A DNA stretch of 64,000 nucleotides from Omphiscola glabra (GCA_964017045.1 OZ024794.1:5368329-5432328); one strand, 5' to 3'. Shown: positions 1 to 11,972, counted from the stretch's first letter. The notes: a model not told the origin generated them from the sequence alone. Translations and numbers: made by a program.

Positions 1-890
1 CCAGAAGTATGTGCCTATGGGGCAATGCTCGGTGCGCATTTGCGTCACTAAACTTTGCTGTTTGCGGCCTAATCCCAACCATGGGTCTTGTTTGCTAGGA
101 GTCTGCAAGATGGAATAGACGCCTCTGGCGGTCGTATTGTCTGTCCACTGCCTGTATAACTTTTTCCTAAAATGATCCGCCAGCCAGTTCTTTATTCCCA
201 ATCCAGTCATTGGTATTTCTGGCTGAGGCTGGTCAGCCCCGGTTTTCGCAAGAGTGTCTGCTTTCACATTGCCACTGATGTCGACGTGGCCTGGGATCCA
301 TTGCACTGTTACCTTGCCTCCTAGTTCGCCGATTTTGCACACGTCATCAATGATGACGTCAACCACGTGAGTGGTACCCTGTCTCTTTCCCAAGATCTCG
401 AGAGCAGATCTTGAGTCCGAGAACACGACCACATCGAGTCCCACAAGTTCATTTTCTCTCAGTGTGTGATACACGCTCTCCAGAGCCCTGTGTATAGCTT
501 CAAGCTCCGCATCAAAGTTTGATGCTGTGGTCCCACAGGGTCCAGTGTATAGCTTCAAGCTCCGCATCAAAGTTTGATGATGTGGTCCCACAGGGTCCAG
601 TGTATAGCTTCAAGCTCCGCATCAAAGTTTGATGCTGTGGTCCCACAGGGTCCAGTGTATAGCTTCAAGCTCCACATCAAAGTTTGATGCTGTGGTCCCA
701 CAGGGTCCAGTGTATAGCTTCAAGCTCCGCATCAAAATTTGATGCTGTGGTCCCACAGGGTCCAGAGAGTTCCTGACTTTGTGCCCCCCCCCCCCCACAC
801 TGGGTATAGTATGAGCGCACCATACCCAGCAGTACTTTCTCTCAGATTGGCCGATCCGTCCGTGAACACTTTCAATAACCAAACACAACT
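1..890 (-). pseudogene. Non-LTR retrotransposon ORF2, RNase H domain and C-terminus (disrupted, runs off window edge)
   Basis: Read on the minus strand, this is the end of a LINE polyprotein. The RNase H catalytic set is visible in order: FTDGSA (near 866), FDAELEAI (near 490-515), FSDSRSAL (400-423) and WIPGH...GNVKADTLAK (244-300), giving the D-E-D-D residues of the RNase HI fold. Below 244 the frame stays open to the window edge and contains a motif ending RTEHCPIGTYFW, typical of the region after RNase H in Jockey/I-like LINEs. RNase H would degrade the RNA strand of the element's RNA:DNA hybrid. The gene is broken by a 13-C run at 784-796 that shifts frame and by five copies of a 55-bp segment (491-765). 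Upstream of about 890 the similarity stops, consistent with 5' truncation. Family assignment is by motif; the clade is uncertain. Confidence 0.85.
491..765. repeat. 55-bp tandem repeat, 5 copies, inside the RNase H domain
   Basis: Copies start at 491, 546, 601, 656 and 711 with only a few substitutions. The unit is RNase H coding sequence (it includes the catalytic Glu region). Because 55 is not a multiple of 3, each copy shifts frame. It contains the perfect palindrome gcatcaaa-g-tttgatgc. Confidence 0.95.
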
Positions 891-1190
891 AGGTTATTGG
901 ATGAGTTTAAACACAACTAGATTACTGGTGCAAAGAAAAACACCTTAAACATTTTGAGGACATTACACGAAATTGATGAACCAATTAATTTCTATTTTTC
1001 ACCTACTTCTGGCTAAACACCAAACTATAAATCAGAGTGGCATAGACAGACGTGGAAAATCATTGTCCAAGTTGACAGTATCCACAATTATGGATGTATG
1101 TAAAGTTGCTATGAGCTAAAAGTAGAGGATGTCAGCCATAACTGAATCGTATCTTATGGTAAACAAGCATTTTGTGACGTCAAATTTGTA
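891..1190. other. Non-coding, nothing recognised
   Basis: There is no convincing coding frame. A short near-duplicate (aaacacaactag at about 879-922) lies at the boundary with the LINE fragment. Confidence 0.5.
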
Positions 1191-1198
1191 GGCGTCAT

Positions 1199-1368
1199 CA
1201 GTGGCGTAGTGAGGGGGGGGCAAGGGGGGCATCATGCCCCGGGCGCTACTCACAAATAGGCGCCAAATGGTATATTTTACTATAATATTGTATGGTTTTC
1301 GAATAGGGGGGGGGGGGCGCTAAAAAGGGATTGTGCCCCGAGCGCGAGTTAAGCTCGCTACGCCACTG
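1199..1368. mobile_element. hAT-type MITE, 170 bp
   Basis: Terminal inverted repeats CAGTGGCGTAGTGAG (left) and its near complement ctcgctacgccactg (right) bound the element. It is flanked by perfect 8-bp target-site duplications ggcgtcat at 1191-1198 and 1369-1376. The TIR beginning CAG and the 8-bp duplication are hAT hallmarks. The interior is G/C-run rich and non-coding, so it would depend on a transposase encoded elsewhere. Confidence 0.9.
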
Positions 1369-1376
1369 GGCGTCAT

Positions 1377-2616
1377 AGCCGATTTTTTGTTATTCTTTTT
1401 GGCTATGGCTGCTGTTGTTTTATAAACATTTTATGTGTTTCCCAAAATCATACGCATATTAATAAGTAATGACAGTTATTGATAGATTTAGCCCCCCCCC
1501 CCCCCAATAAAATGCCTAGCAAACACAGCTCAAATTGGCTGGTAGTGATTAATTGTAACGACTCCTTCCAGGTGTCTTTAAACTATACTTTATATATTAT
1601 TACGGCTAAAAAAAATCGTCCCTGTCTTTGGTTCAGTGACTTCAACAGTAATTTGAGATTTCTTTTAATGTCAGCGCATGTCTTACTGGTTAGCTTCCAG
1701 ACGACATCCTATGGACGTACACATTTCGCTAGTAAGTAGAGTCGGTATCTGGGCTGAGTTCACAGTCTCAACACTTTGGTTTGTGTTTCGGAAGGGAAAC
1801 TTTCTTAGAACAGATAATATAAGATTATGTCACTATCCTGCAAAAAAAAATGAACCGAATTTTGCTGTGCTCTAAGAATAACTATTGTTTTTCCCTGTTA
1901 TGTAACAACAACACGAAACGTTGCACTCATTGGCACACAGGGGTAGTGCTATTGAACTGCCCCTTATTTCCTAATCCCGACAAACCACGTCCGTGTCTGT
2001 CATTCAATTACCTTTGTCTAATTACACTGGACCGGATTTTTTGTTTGTTACATGAAGGCTTTAGAAAAAATGTTCCTTGTTTTTGAATAATTACCGTTCG
2101 ACTTGATTGCAATCAGTCATAGTCAATCAGTCCTGTACCCTGACAAAACGACACGTCGGAGATCCACGTAAAACGCAGTCTGTTGATCTGTAAACCAGGT
2201 AGAGCAGAGAATGACATACACCCCACACATTTCCCATCACACACAGTGACTCTGTGACACCCCACAACCTTCACATCACAAACAGTGACTCTATGAAATC
2301 CCCCCCCCCCACCCTTTCACACAGCACACTTTCTTTAATGTGACATTTCATAGTGGAAAACTACCCACCAAATAAATGAACTTCGATTTTTAATACGTCA
2401 TTCTAATATTTCTAGAATTATTGAATGACTTATTTAGGAAGAGAGGATGTAGACCTATTCATTGTACCTTACTTTATAGTAGAGGACCTATTCATTGGAC
2501 CTTACATTATAATAAAGGACCTATTCATTGAACCTTACATTATTTTTAACACTTGTACATTTCATGCTACCCTTTCCAATATATGATAAAATCATATTCT
2601 AGGCCCCTTCACGTTT
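1377..2616. other. Intergenic; homopolymer runs and a short 33-bp repeat
   Basis: No gene is recognised. It holds C runs (about 1492-1505 and 2299-2310), paired near-repeats of cacagtgactctgtga type at 2240-2297, and 2.7 copies of a 33-bp unit starting gacctattcattg at 2452, 2485 and 2518. Short open frames here have no recognisable motif. Confidence 0.5.
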
Positions 2617-3081
2617 ATGGATTCCTACTGTGTTTTGAATTCTCTTCTGTCAGGCTCACCAAAACACTTCTTAGAAAGATTACAAAAGGTTCAAAACTCA
2701 GCTGCTAGGCTAGTTTTAAAGGCAAAAAAACGTGATCACGTCACACGACTACTTCATTCACTTCATTGGCTCACTGTACAAGCACGGATTGACTATAAAC
2801 TCTCTGTTCTGTGCCACAACTTTTTCTCGAATTCCTGCACTTCCTATCTAACCGAAATTCTCTCTATCTATTCACCCCTTCGACAGCTTCGCTCCTCAGC
2901 AGACGAGCGTATTCTTTCTGTCCCCAAGACTCGCACAAAAACATACGGTGAAAGATCTTTCTCTTACTGTGCCCCCAAACAATGGAATTCTCTTCCACTA
3001 CACATCAGAAATATATCAACCATCACAGCCTTCAAAACTGCACTCAAAACACACCTCTTTAAACTTGACTATCCTGACTGA
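2617..3081 (+). pseudogene. CR1/L2-like LINE reverse transcriptase, C-terminal fragment
   Basis: The frame is open to its own stop codon (tga, 3079-3081). The translation has the conserved blocks of the region after the RT domain of CR1/L2-type LINEs: NSLLSG, then LQKVQNSAARLVLKAKKRDH, LHWLTVQARIDYKL, a block ending YGERSFSYCAPKQWNSLP, and finally FKTALKTHLFKL. These are family features I recognise, not a database result. The catalytic RT palm is absent, so this is a 5'-truncated copy of roughly the last 150 residues. The stop is followed by a C run (3084-3098), a short 3' UTR and then directly by the 43-bp array that derives from it. Confidence 0.88.
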
Positions 3082-3198
3082 TTCCCCCCCCCCCCCCCTG
3101 AAAGTTAAACGATGCTGCGGAGTGCCGTCCATGACGTCACATGTAAATTGATATGGAATGGTTGGTTTTTAATTGATATTTTTTAAGTTCATTTTAAT
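3082..3198 (+). other. LINE 3' UTR (single-copy part)
   Basis: A C run is followed by unique sequence leading without a break into the first copy of the 43-bp unit. It is assigned to the LINE because it directly follows the ORF stop. Confidence 0.6.
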
Positions 3199-6100
3199 TT
3201 GTATGTACAGCGTGGTGAGCCCAGTCCTAGGCTGGGGTACCTTGTATGTACAGCGTGGTGAGCCCAGTCCTAGGCTGGGGTACCTTGTATGTACAGCGTG
3301 GTGAGCCCAGCCCTAGGCTTGGGTACCTTGTATGTACAGCGTGGTGAGCCCAGCCCTAGGCTTGGGTACCTTGTATGTACAGCGTGGTGAGCCCAGTCCT
3401 AGGCTGGGGTACCTTGTATGTACAGCGTGGTGAGCCCAGTCCTAGGCTGGGGTACATTGTATGTACAGCGTGGTGAGCCCAGTCCTAGGCTGGGGTACCT
3501 TGTATGTACAGCGTGGTGAGCCCAGCCCTAGGCTTGGGTACCTTGTATGTACAGCGTGGTGAGCCCAGTCCTAGGCTGGGTACCTTGTATGTACAGCGTG
3601 GTGAGCCCAGCCCTAGGCTTGGGTACCTTGTATGTACAGCGTGGTGAGCCCAGCCCTAGGCTGGGGTACCTTGTATGTACAGCGTGGTGAGCCCAGCCCT
3701 AGGCTTGGGTACCTTGTATGTACAGCGTGGTGAGCCCAGTCCTAGGCTTGGGTACCTTGTATGTACAGCGTGGTGAGCCCAGCCCTAGGCTGGGGTACCT
3801 TGTATGTACAGCGTGGTGAGCCCAGCCCTAGGCTGGGGTACCTTGTATGTACAGCGTGGTGAGCCCAGCCCTAGGCTGGGGTACCTTGTATGTACAGCGT
3901 GGTGAGCCCAGCCCTAGGCTTGGGTACCTTGTATGTACAGCGTGGTGAGCCCAGCCCTAGGCTTGGGTACCTTGTATGTACAGCGTGGTGAGCCCAGCCC
4001 TAGGCTTGGGTACCTTGTATGTACAGCGTGGTGAGCCCAGCCCTAGGCTTGGGTACCTTGTATGTACAGCGTGGTGAGCCCAGCCCTAGGCTTGGGTACC
4101 TTGTATGTACAGCGTGGTGAGCCCAGCCCTAGGCTTGGGTACCTTGTATGTACAGCGTGGTGAGCCCAGCCCTAGGCTTGGGTACCTTGTATGTACAGCG
4201 TGGTGAGCCCAGCCCTAAGCTGGGGTACCTTGTATGTACAGCGTGGTGAGCCCAGCCCTAGGCTTGGGTACCTTGTATGTACAGCGTGGTGAGCCCAGCC
4301 CTAGGCTCGTGTACCTTGTATGTACAGCGTGGTGAGCCCAGCCCTAGGCTTGGGTACCTTGTATGTACAGCGTGGTGAGCCCAGCCCTAGGCTCGGGTAC
4401 CTTGTATGTACAGCGTGGTGAGCCCAGCCCTAGGCTCGGGTACCTTGTATGTACAGCGTGGTGAGCCCAGCCCTAGGCTCGGGTACCTTGTATGTACAGC
4501 GTGGTGAGCCCAGCCCTAGGCTCGTGTACCTTGTATGTACAGCGTGGTGAGCCCAGCCCTAGGCTCGTGTACCTTGTATGTACAGCGTGGTGAGCCCAGC
4601 CCTAGGCTCGTGTACCTTGTATGTACAGCGTGGTGAGCCCAGCCCTAGGCTCGGGTACCTTGTATGTACAGCGTGGTGAGCCCAGCCCTAGGCTCGTGTA
4701 CCTTGTATGTACAGCGTGGTGAGCCCAGCCCTAGGCTCGTGTACCTTGTATGTACAGCGTGGTGAGCCCAGCCCTAGGCTCGGGTACCTTGTATGTACAG
4801 CGTGGTGAGCCCAGCCCTAGGCTCGGGTACCTTGTATGTACAGCGTGGTGAGCCCAGCCCTAGGCTCGTGTACCTTGTATGTACAGCGTGGTGAGCCCAG
4901 CCCTAGGCTTGGGTACCTTGTATGTACAGCGTGGTGAGCCCAGCCCTAGGCTTGGGTACCTTGTATGTACAGCGTGGTGAGCCCAGCCCTAGGCTTGGGT
5001 ACCTTGTATGTACAGCGTGGTGAGCCCAGCCCTAGGCTTGGGTACCTTGTATGTACAGCGTGGTGAGCCCAGCCCTAGGCTTGGGTACCTTGTATGTACA
5101 GCGTGGTGAGCCCAGCCCTAGGCTTGGGTACCTTGTATGTACAGCGTGGTGAGCCCAGCCCTAGGCTTGGGTACCTTGTATGTACAGCGTGGTGAGCCCA
5201 GCCCTAGGCTTGGGTACCTTGTATGTACAGCGTGGTGAGCCCAGCCCTAGGCTTGGGTACCTTGTATGTACAGCGTGGTGAGCCCAGCCCTAGGCTTGGG
5301 TACCTTGTATGTACAGCGTGGTGAGCCCAGCCCTAGGCTTGGGTACCTTGTATGTACAGCGTGGTGAGCCCAGCCCTAGGCTGGGGTACCTTGTATGTAC
5401 AGCGTGGTGAGCCCAGCCCTAGGCTTGGGTACCTTGTATGTACAGCGTGGTGAGCCCAGCCCTAGGCTCGTGTACCTTGTATGTACAGCGTGGTGAGCCC
5501 AGCCCTAGGCTTGGGTACCTTGTATGTACAGCGTGGTGAGCCCAGCCCTAGGCTCGGGTACCTTGTATGTACAGCGTGGTGAGCCCAGCCCTAGGCTCGG
5601 GTACCTTGTATGTACAGCGTGGTGAGCCCAGCCCTAGGCTCGGGTACCTTGTATGTACAGCGTGGTGAGCCCAGCCCTAGGCTCGTGTACCTTGTATGTA
5701 CAGCGTGGTGAGCCCAGCCCTAGGCTCGTGTACCTTGTATGTACAGCGTGGTGAGCCCAGCCCTAGGCTCGTGTACCTTGTATGTACAGCGTGGTGAGCC
5801 CAGCCCTAGGCTCGGGTACCTTGTATGTACAGCGTGGTGAGCCCAGCCCTAGGCTCGTGTACCTTGTATGTACAGCGTGGTGAGCCCAGCCCTAGGCTCG
5901 TGTACCTTGTATGTACAGCGTGGTGAGCCCAGCCCTAGGCTCGGGTACCTTGTATGTACAGCGTGGTGAGCCCAGCCCTAGGCTCGGGTACCTTGTATGT
6001 ACAGCGTGGTGAGCCCAGCCCTAGGCTCGTGTACCTTGTATGTACAGCGTGGTGAGCCCAGCCCTAGGCTTGGGTACCTTGTATGTACAGCGTGGTGAGC

Positions 6101-7537
6101 CCAGCCCTAGGCTTGGGTACCTTGTATGTACAGCGTGGTGAGCCCAGCCCTAGGCTTGGGTACCTTGTATGTACAGCGTGGTGAGCCCAGCCCTAGGCTT
6201 GGGTACCTTGTATGTACAGCGTGGTGAGCCCAGCCCTAGGCTTGGGTACCTTGTATGTACAGCGTGGTGAGCCCAGCCCTAGGCTTGGGTACCTTGTATG
6301 TACAGCGTGGTGAGCCCAGCCCTAGGCTTGGGTACCTTGTATGTACAGCGTGGTGAGCCCAGCCCTAGGCTCGGGTACCTTGTATGTACAGCGTGGTGAG
6401 CCCAGCCCTAGGCTCGGTTACCTTGTATGTACAGCGTGGTGAGCCCAGTCCTAGGCTCGGGTACCTTGTATGTACAGCGTGGTGAGCCCAGCCCTAGGCT
6501 CGGGTACCTTGTATGTACAGCGTGGTGAGCCCAGCCCTAGGCTTGGGTACCTTGTATGTACAGCGTGGTGAGCCCAGCCCTAGGCTCGGGTACCTTGTAT
6601 GTACAGCGTGGTGAGCCCAGCCCTAGGCTCGGGTACCTTGTATGTACATCGTGGTGAGCCCAGCCCTAGGCTTGGGTACCTTGTATGTACATCGTGGTGA
6701 GCCCAGCCCTAGGCTCGTGTACCTTGTATGTACATCGTGGTGAGCCCAGCCCTAGGCTCGGGTACCTTGTATGTACATCGTGGTGAGCCCAGCCCTAGGC
6801 TCGGGTACCTTGTATGTACATCGTGGTGAGCCCAGCCCTAGGCTCGTGTACCTTGTATGTACATCGTGGTGAGCCCAGCCCTAGGCTTGGGTACCTTGTA
6901 TGTACATCGTGGTGAGCCCAGCCCTAGGCTTGGGTACCTTGTATGTACATCGTGGTGAGCCCAGCCCTAGGCTCGGGTACCTTGTATGTACATCGTGGTG
7001 AGCCCAGCCCTAGGCTCGGGTACCTTGTATGTACAGCGTGGTGAGCCCAGCCCTAGGCTCGGGTACCTTGTATGTACAGCGTGGTGAGCCCAGCCCTAGG
7101 CTCGGGTACCTTGTATGTACAGCGTGGTGAGCCCAGCCCTAGGCTCGTGTACCTTGTATGTACAGCGTGGTGAGCCCAGCCCTAGGCTCGGGTACCTTGT
7201 ATGTACAGCGTGGTGAGCCCAGCCCTAGGCTCGTGTACCTTGTATGTACAGCGTGGTGAGCCCAGCCCTAGGCTCGGGTACCTTGTATGTACAGCGTGGT
7301 GAGCCCAGCCCTAGGCTCGGGTACCTTGTATGTACAGCGTGGTGAGCCCAGCCCTAGGCTTGGGTACCTTGTATGTACAGCGTGGTGAGCCCAGCCCTAG
7401 GCTTGGGTACCTTGTATGTACAGCGTGGTGAGCCCAGCCCTAGGCTTGGGTACCTTGTATGTACAGCGTGGTGAGCCCAGCCCTAGGCTTGGGTACCTTG
7501 TATGTACAGCGTGGTGAGCCCAGCCCTAGGCTAGTAC
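3199..7537. repeat. 43-bp satellite array, about 100 copies, grown from a LINE 3' UTR
   Basis: The unit contains gtacagcgtggtgagccc followed by cctaggct and a variable gggg/tggg/cggg/cgtg before tac. The length of 4339 bp divided by 43 gives about 101 copies, nearly all the same length. Variants are ordered in blocks: early 'cagtcc' and 'ctgggg' copies, then 'cttggg', 'ctcggg' and 'ctcgtg' copies, and a run with 'tacatcgtgg' from about 6650 to 7000. A block of variants near 4301 recurs in the same order near 5462 (1161 bp = 27 units). The array ends in ctagtaccaaaacaaataataataaata, an A/T tail such as closes a LINE. Confidence 0.97.
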
Positions 7538-7894
7538 CAAAACAAATAATAATAAATATATGTTAAAGAACTGATCGGTGGTTACAGGTTTGGTCGGCAA
7601 CATCAAATGAAACTAGACATCGTACGTGCCGTACTGAGATAGCTGCACGTAACATGTACGCATTCTACTTGTTCAGATAACTACTTCTAGTGTTCTACAT
7701 TTCGTATGTTATGTTTCTTCTGCAAAGCTACGATACACGATTCTGCCTAAGATCAGAGTCGTCAACATGGCACATATTCCGTTTACATCACTGACCAAAC
7801 TGGCTACATACAAGATGTGACGTCAGTTTCGGTCTTGACCTTAGGAAACAAAACAATAAGACATCCTACTTCCGGTAAGGTGGTGTTCATCCCG
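7538..7894. other. LINE A/T tail then unique sequence
   Basis: The first roughly 20 bases (aacaaataataataaata) look like the LINE tail. The rest is unique, with no recognised coding motif. Confidence 0.45.
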
Positions 7895-8244
7895 GAGATG
7901 ACGTCACAAAATGTACACAGTTCCTCAGAGCTTCCAACATATTTGTTACGAAAGAGATGACGTCACCAAATGTACAGAGCTTCCAACATATTTGTTACGA
8001 AAGAGTTGACGTCGCCAAATGTACAGAACTTCCAACATATTTGTTACGAAAGAGATGACGTCGCCAAATGTACAGAACTTCCAACATATTTGTTACGAAA
8101 GAGTTGACGTCGCCAAATGTACAGAACTTCCAACATATTTGTTACGAAAGAGATGACGTCGCCAAATGTACAGAACTTCCAACATATTTGTTACGAAAGA
8201 GATGACGTCGCCAAATGTACAGAACTTCCAACATATTTGTTACG
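7895..8244. repeat. 49-bp tandem repeat, about 7 copies, each with TGACGTC
   Basis: The repeated core is cttccaacatatttgttacg followed by aaagagatgacgtc. Copies of cttccaacat start at 7931 and 7980 and every 49 bp afterwards. The first copy is longer and diverged. The early copies carry gatgacgtca, the later ones gacgtcgc. Confidence 0.93.
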
Positions 8245-8552
8245 CATGAGAGACTTTGTTATAACGTAATTCAGTTGATACTTACCAATCTATTAAATAC
8301 TAAATAATAACATTTCCGGTAACACAGCGTCGCAATTCTGTTAAGAACCCAGCGTGCCGCACGGTTTGACTTCACGTTAGTGCTGGCAGCTTCAAACACT
8401 TATCACTTCACATTTGACGTTAAAGGTCTAAATGCCTGTCGTGCCATCCGGCACAATATCTCGTGTCACAATGACATGACTCGTCACATCGATCATATGT
8501 ATTGAACTGTATCCTAAACATCAAAACGGTATTGATCTAATAACACCGATTT

Positions 8553-8648
8553 CATGATCAGCTGTAAATATAAGCCCATGATCAGCTGTAAATATAAGCC
8601 CATGATCAGCTGTAAATATAAGCCCATGATCAGCTGTAAATAGAAGCC
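8553..8648. repeat. 24-bp tandem repeat, 4 copies
   Basis: Units catgatcagctgtaaata plus 6 bases start at 8553, 8577, 8601 and 8625. Each contains the palindrome tgatca and an E-box-like cagctg. Confidence 0.93.
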
Positions 8649-9150
8649 GTATACCTGGTTTCAGAAACACCAACTCTCCTGGTCGCCGAAGGCAGCGGTA
8701 ATGACTCCATAAAACACGAGTCCCACCTGTCCATTGGATCCACATGACATCAAAAGAGCGCCCCCTACGACTCGATATGTCAATAAGTTTGTCACAAAGG
8801 AATCAATGGATCAACTGGATTTGTCCATACATCTATAGAACACTTAGGTGGAAGTCAAATCAATAGGGAACATGGCTTGCCTCCCCCTGACGTTATGGAA
8901 TCAATGAGATTTAGAGTTCAGTCCCTGCAAGTGCGGAAAAAAAGAGCAACATAGAGGGCCTGGGCGGCTTTGCATACGCTTACGTCGGGTGCATTGAGTG
9001 TTGGGTTTGGGGGGGGGGGGCATCTAATGGTAGCATTTCGTTCAGAGGCCTAGCTTGGCCAATTCAACTGTTTTTTACGAGTTGAAGGAACAAAAGGGGG
9101 GACAGGAGAAGGGTGTAATAGCATAAATTAAATAATGTCTTGAGAGGTGG
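8649..9150. other. Unique sequence, no gene recognised
   Basis: Relatively balanced composition, with a G run at about 9009-9020. No coding frame with recognisable motifs. Confidence 0.4.
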
Positions 9151-9154
9151 AGAG

Positions 9155-9375
9155 TGCGTGTTGGTGTGTGTGGGAAGAGCATGTTGGTGTATGTGGGAAG
9201 TGTGTGTTGCGTGTCGATGTGTGTGGGAAGTGTGTATTGGTGTGTGTTGATGTGTGTGGCAAGTACGTGTTGGTATGCGTAGGAAGTGTATTATAATGTG
9301 TGTGGGAAATGTATGTAGGTGTGTGTGGGAGTGCATGTTTGGGAAGTGTGTCCTGTTGTGTCTGGGAAATTGCGA
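9155..9375. repeat. Diverged GT-rich minisatellite
   Basis: Imperfect units of about 20-26 bp built on gtgtgtgggaagtgtgt. It yields His/Thr-rich and Cys/Val/Gly-rich open frames on the two strands; these are artefacts. Confidence 0.8.
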
Positions 9376-9393
9376 TTTTGTGTATGTTTTCAT

Positions 9394-11148
9394 ATCGAGC
9401 TACACATGTGTCTGGCTGCTCAGAAAGTACCCTAATCGATTATGTCAATTTTTTAGTTAAGTGTAGCCACGTTAACGATACGTTAAATGGTTTAGCCACA
9501 TAGCCAGTTGAGACTGAATTTAATCGACTTTACCTATTAGAAACCAAAACCGCGGCAGAATTTCTTTTTCTTTTGTACCCTATTTATATGAGGTATTTAT
9601 GAAGGAGAGGGTTGGAGTGCATGTTTAGTCTATAAATCAGGGCCACTTACCCAATGAGGGTTATACATTAGCAGTAATGGATCATGGAGTTTCAAAAGGA
9701 CCAAGGCAAGGATTGGACGAGACCATTATAAGACCTCTAATTTGAATATATCGAGTGTTAACGGCACGATTAGAGTCTAAAATAAAACAATTTAGATTAA
9801 CGCCTTAGTCTCAGTTGAGCATACAGCTCGTGTCACAAAGTCATGACTGCAACCTGACGTCATATCAATAATTTAACGGTTGTATAGTGTCAGGTGTTTT
9901 GTTATTGTCGCAATGTTCACTTAATACTAGCTGCTCTTAACCGTCACAAATGACGGGTAAAAAAGGTTTTCTTTGTTTTTCGGGGTTTTTTTGTTGTTGT
10001 TAAAATCCTTTTATCGAGCCTGAAAAGGAGACTATAAGGTGAATATGTTTATATTTGGCTTTTCAGTGATAAATTTATATCTTTTACTTGCAAGCGGAAA
10101 ATCAGCGAGAGGCTAAAGGCATAAAAGTTCACATTCTTTTTTTTTTTAATTCTTTTTTTTTAGATTATTATTCGGTTCTACTTTATGAATTAGTGTGATA
10201 TGAAATCTCTGATATTTATTTAATCACTGAAAGGGAGTGTTGCTGTATTGCGTTAAACACCAAACGTGTTCTGAGTCATTCTTCTCATGATCCACGATAA
10301 ACACGTTGAAACACTTTGTCTTCAAATACAAACTGTACGTTTGATGATTAGTCGTTTTGGTGAAGAGATTATTTTATTACGTGCTATATGTTTGTATAGT
10401 GTTTGTTTATTTAAATGTTCAAGTATTTCGTTAGTTGGGAGAAGTAGGTTGTGACGTAAGACGTAAAGTTAGTGGGGAAAAACATATGGAAAAGAAAGTT
10501 GAAAGGGTTGTGTAATTCATTCAAGTCTGTTATTAAACATACAAATATTATCAAAATGGTGCGTAATATATATATATAGTAATATAATGATGGGTAATTC
10601 AATCAAGTCTATTAATAAGTATATATGTTAACAAAATGTAGCAAATGGTGGGTAATTAAATTAAGGTCATAGTTAAACATACAAATTAACGTAATGAAGT
10701 TAAATGTATAATTTTAACGAAATTAAATATTTATGTCGTCCATTGTAATTTTTAAAGAAGGTTTAAGATATTGTCAAACAATTTTAAAAATGTACTGCAA
10801 GATTAAAAATACATTTATTGCCCTGGTGGTAAGTAATTTGAAATAAAACAATGCATATTGAGACTTATGTTACTTAAATGGTTTTTAAAAAAAAGTGGGT
10901 TAACCTTTTTAGCTGGCAGCTAGATTCAAAAGGTAGCAGAGACATGGGAGCCAGATTCATGAGTTAACAGAGGCATTGGAGCAAAATTCAAGAGTTAACA
11001 GATATATACCTTGGCAATTGATTGCAATATTTACAAGCCAATTCATTGCAGAGTTCAAAGTCAATAAACAGAGGGTAACTGGAAGTTGTGTTTATCTAGC
11101 TTTTGAGTTTAAATGGCTTCAACTTATGTCAAGTGCTCCCTCGAGCTA
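9394..11148. other. AT-rich non-coding stretch
   Basis: No gene recognised. It has T runs (10137-10160), a short TA run (10566-10577) and repeated gggtaattcaatcaagt-type phrases at 10510-10690. Open frames are short and lack motifs. Confidence 0.5.
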
Positions 11149-11200
11149 AAACACACACACACACACTTTAACGCACACACTCACTCACACACACACACAT
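11149..11200. repeat. (CA)n microsatellite, interrupted
   Basis: Runs of acacac are broken by ttta, cg and tcactc. Confidence 0.9.
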
Positions 11201-11424
11201 TCATTTGCTACTCCTGTTGTACTATGTTTTATGTGTACACTATTTGGAATGAATTACTGTGTTTCAGTAATCTAACATTGTCAAGAGTGCAAAACGGGAC
11301 GCTGGAAATACTGGCACAGCTCGTGTTATTGTTCAGGGGAGATGAACGGCGTCAAGATAACAATATATATGACAATATACTTCATATTGCACTACAGTGC
11401 CAGGCAGTGCTAGAGACTGTAAGA

Positions 11425-11510
11425 TAGTGTCAGACAGTGTCAGACAGACAGAAAGACAGCGTCAGACCGACAGACGGTGTCATAAAGACCGATATCGTCA
11501 GACACACTGA
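11425..11510. repeat. GACA-rich simple repeat
   Basis: Imperfect repeats of gtcagacagacag type. The following 11511-11972 is AT-rich and empty of recognisable features. Confidence 0.7.
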
Positions 11511-11972
11511 CCAGGGAGTCGACGACACCTTGCAAGGGGTCCATGTCAGCGAAAAAAAAAATAAGGTTGCATGAAATGAAAATTGGGGTCAACGATAGTG
11601 GATCTCATGTAAGCAGGTCGTGACTTCTATTTTGGCATTCCATGAATGGACTAATCCACATACACAGATAGTACTTATTTACTTACATACCGTTACCTTA
11701 TAATATAAAGACATATATCTTCGTATACAAATTATAAAAGTGCCTATGAAGTAAAAATTTTAAAAACAAAAATGTTCATGAAACGTGATGAAGAATCATA
11801 TTAAAATTTAAGTTATTAGTTATATTTTCTGATACATGAAACTGTTTAAGAATTATTTTTGATTGGTTATTTTATGTAACAGAAAGTGAATTTTAATTTG
11901 GCTCGTTTAAATTTGAATTTAATTAATAAATTTATAAAACTTAACTTGTTTTGTTTTTTTTTAAGTTTTTCC

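Noticed and set aside
3199..7537. rRNA spacer or telomeric/centromeric satellite
   Set aside because: No rRNA sequence or TTAGGG-type unit. Continuity with the LINE 3' UTR and tail explains it better.
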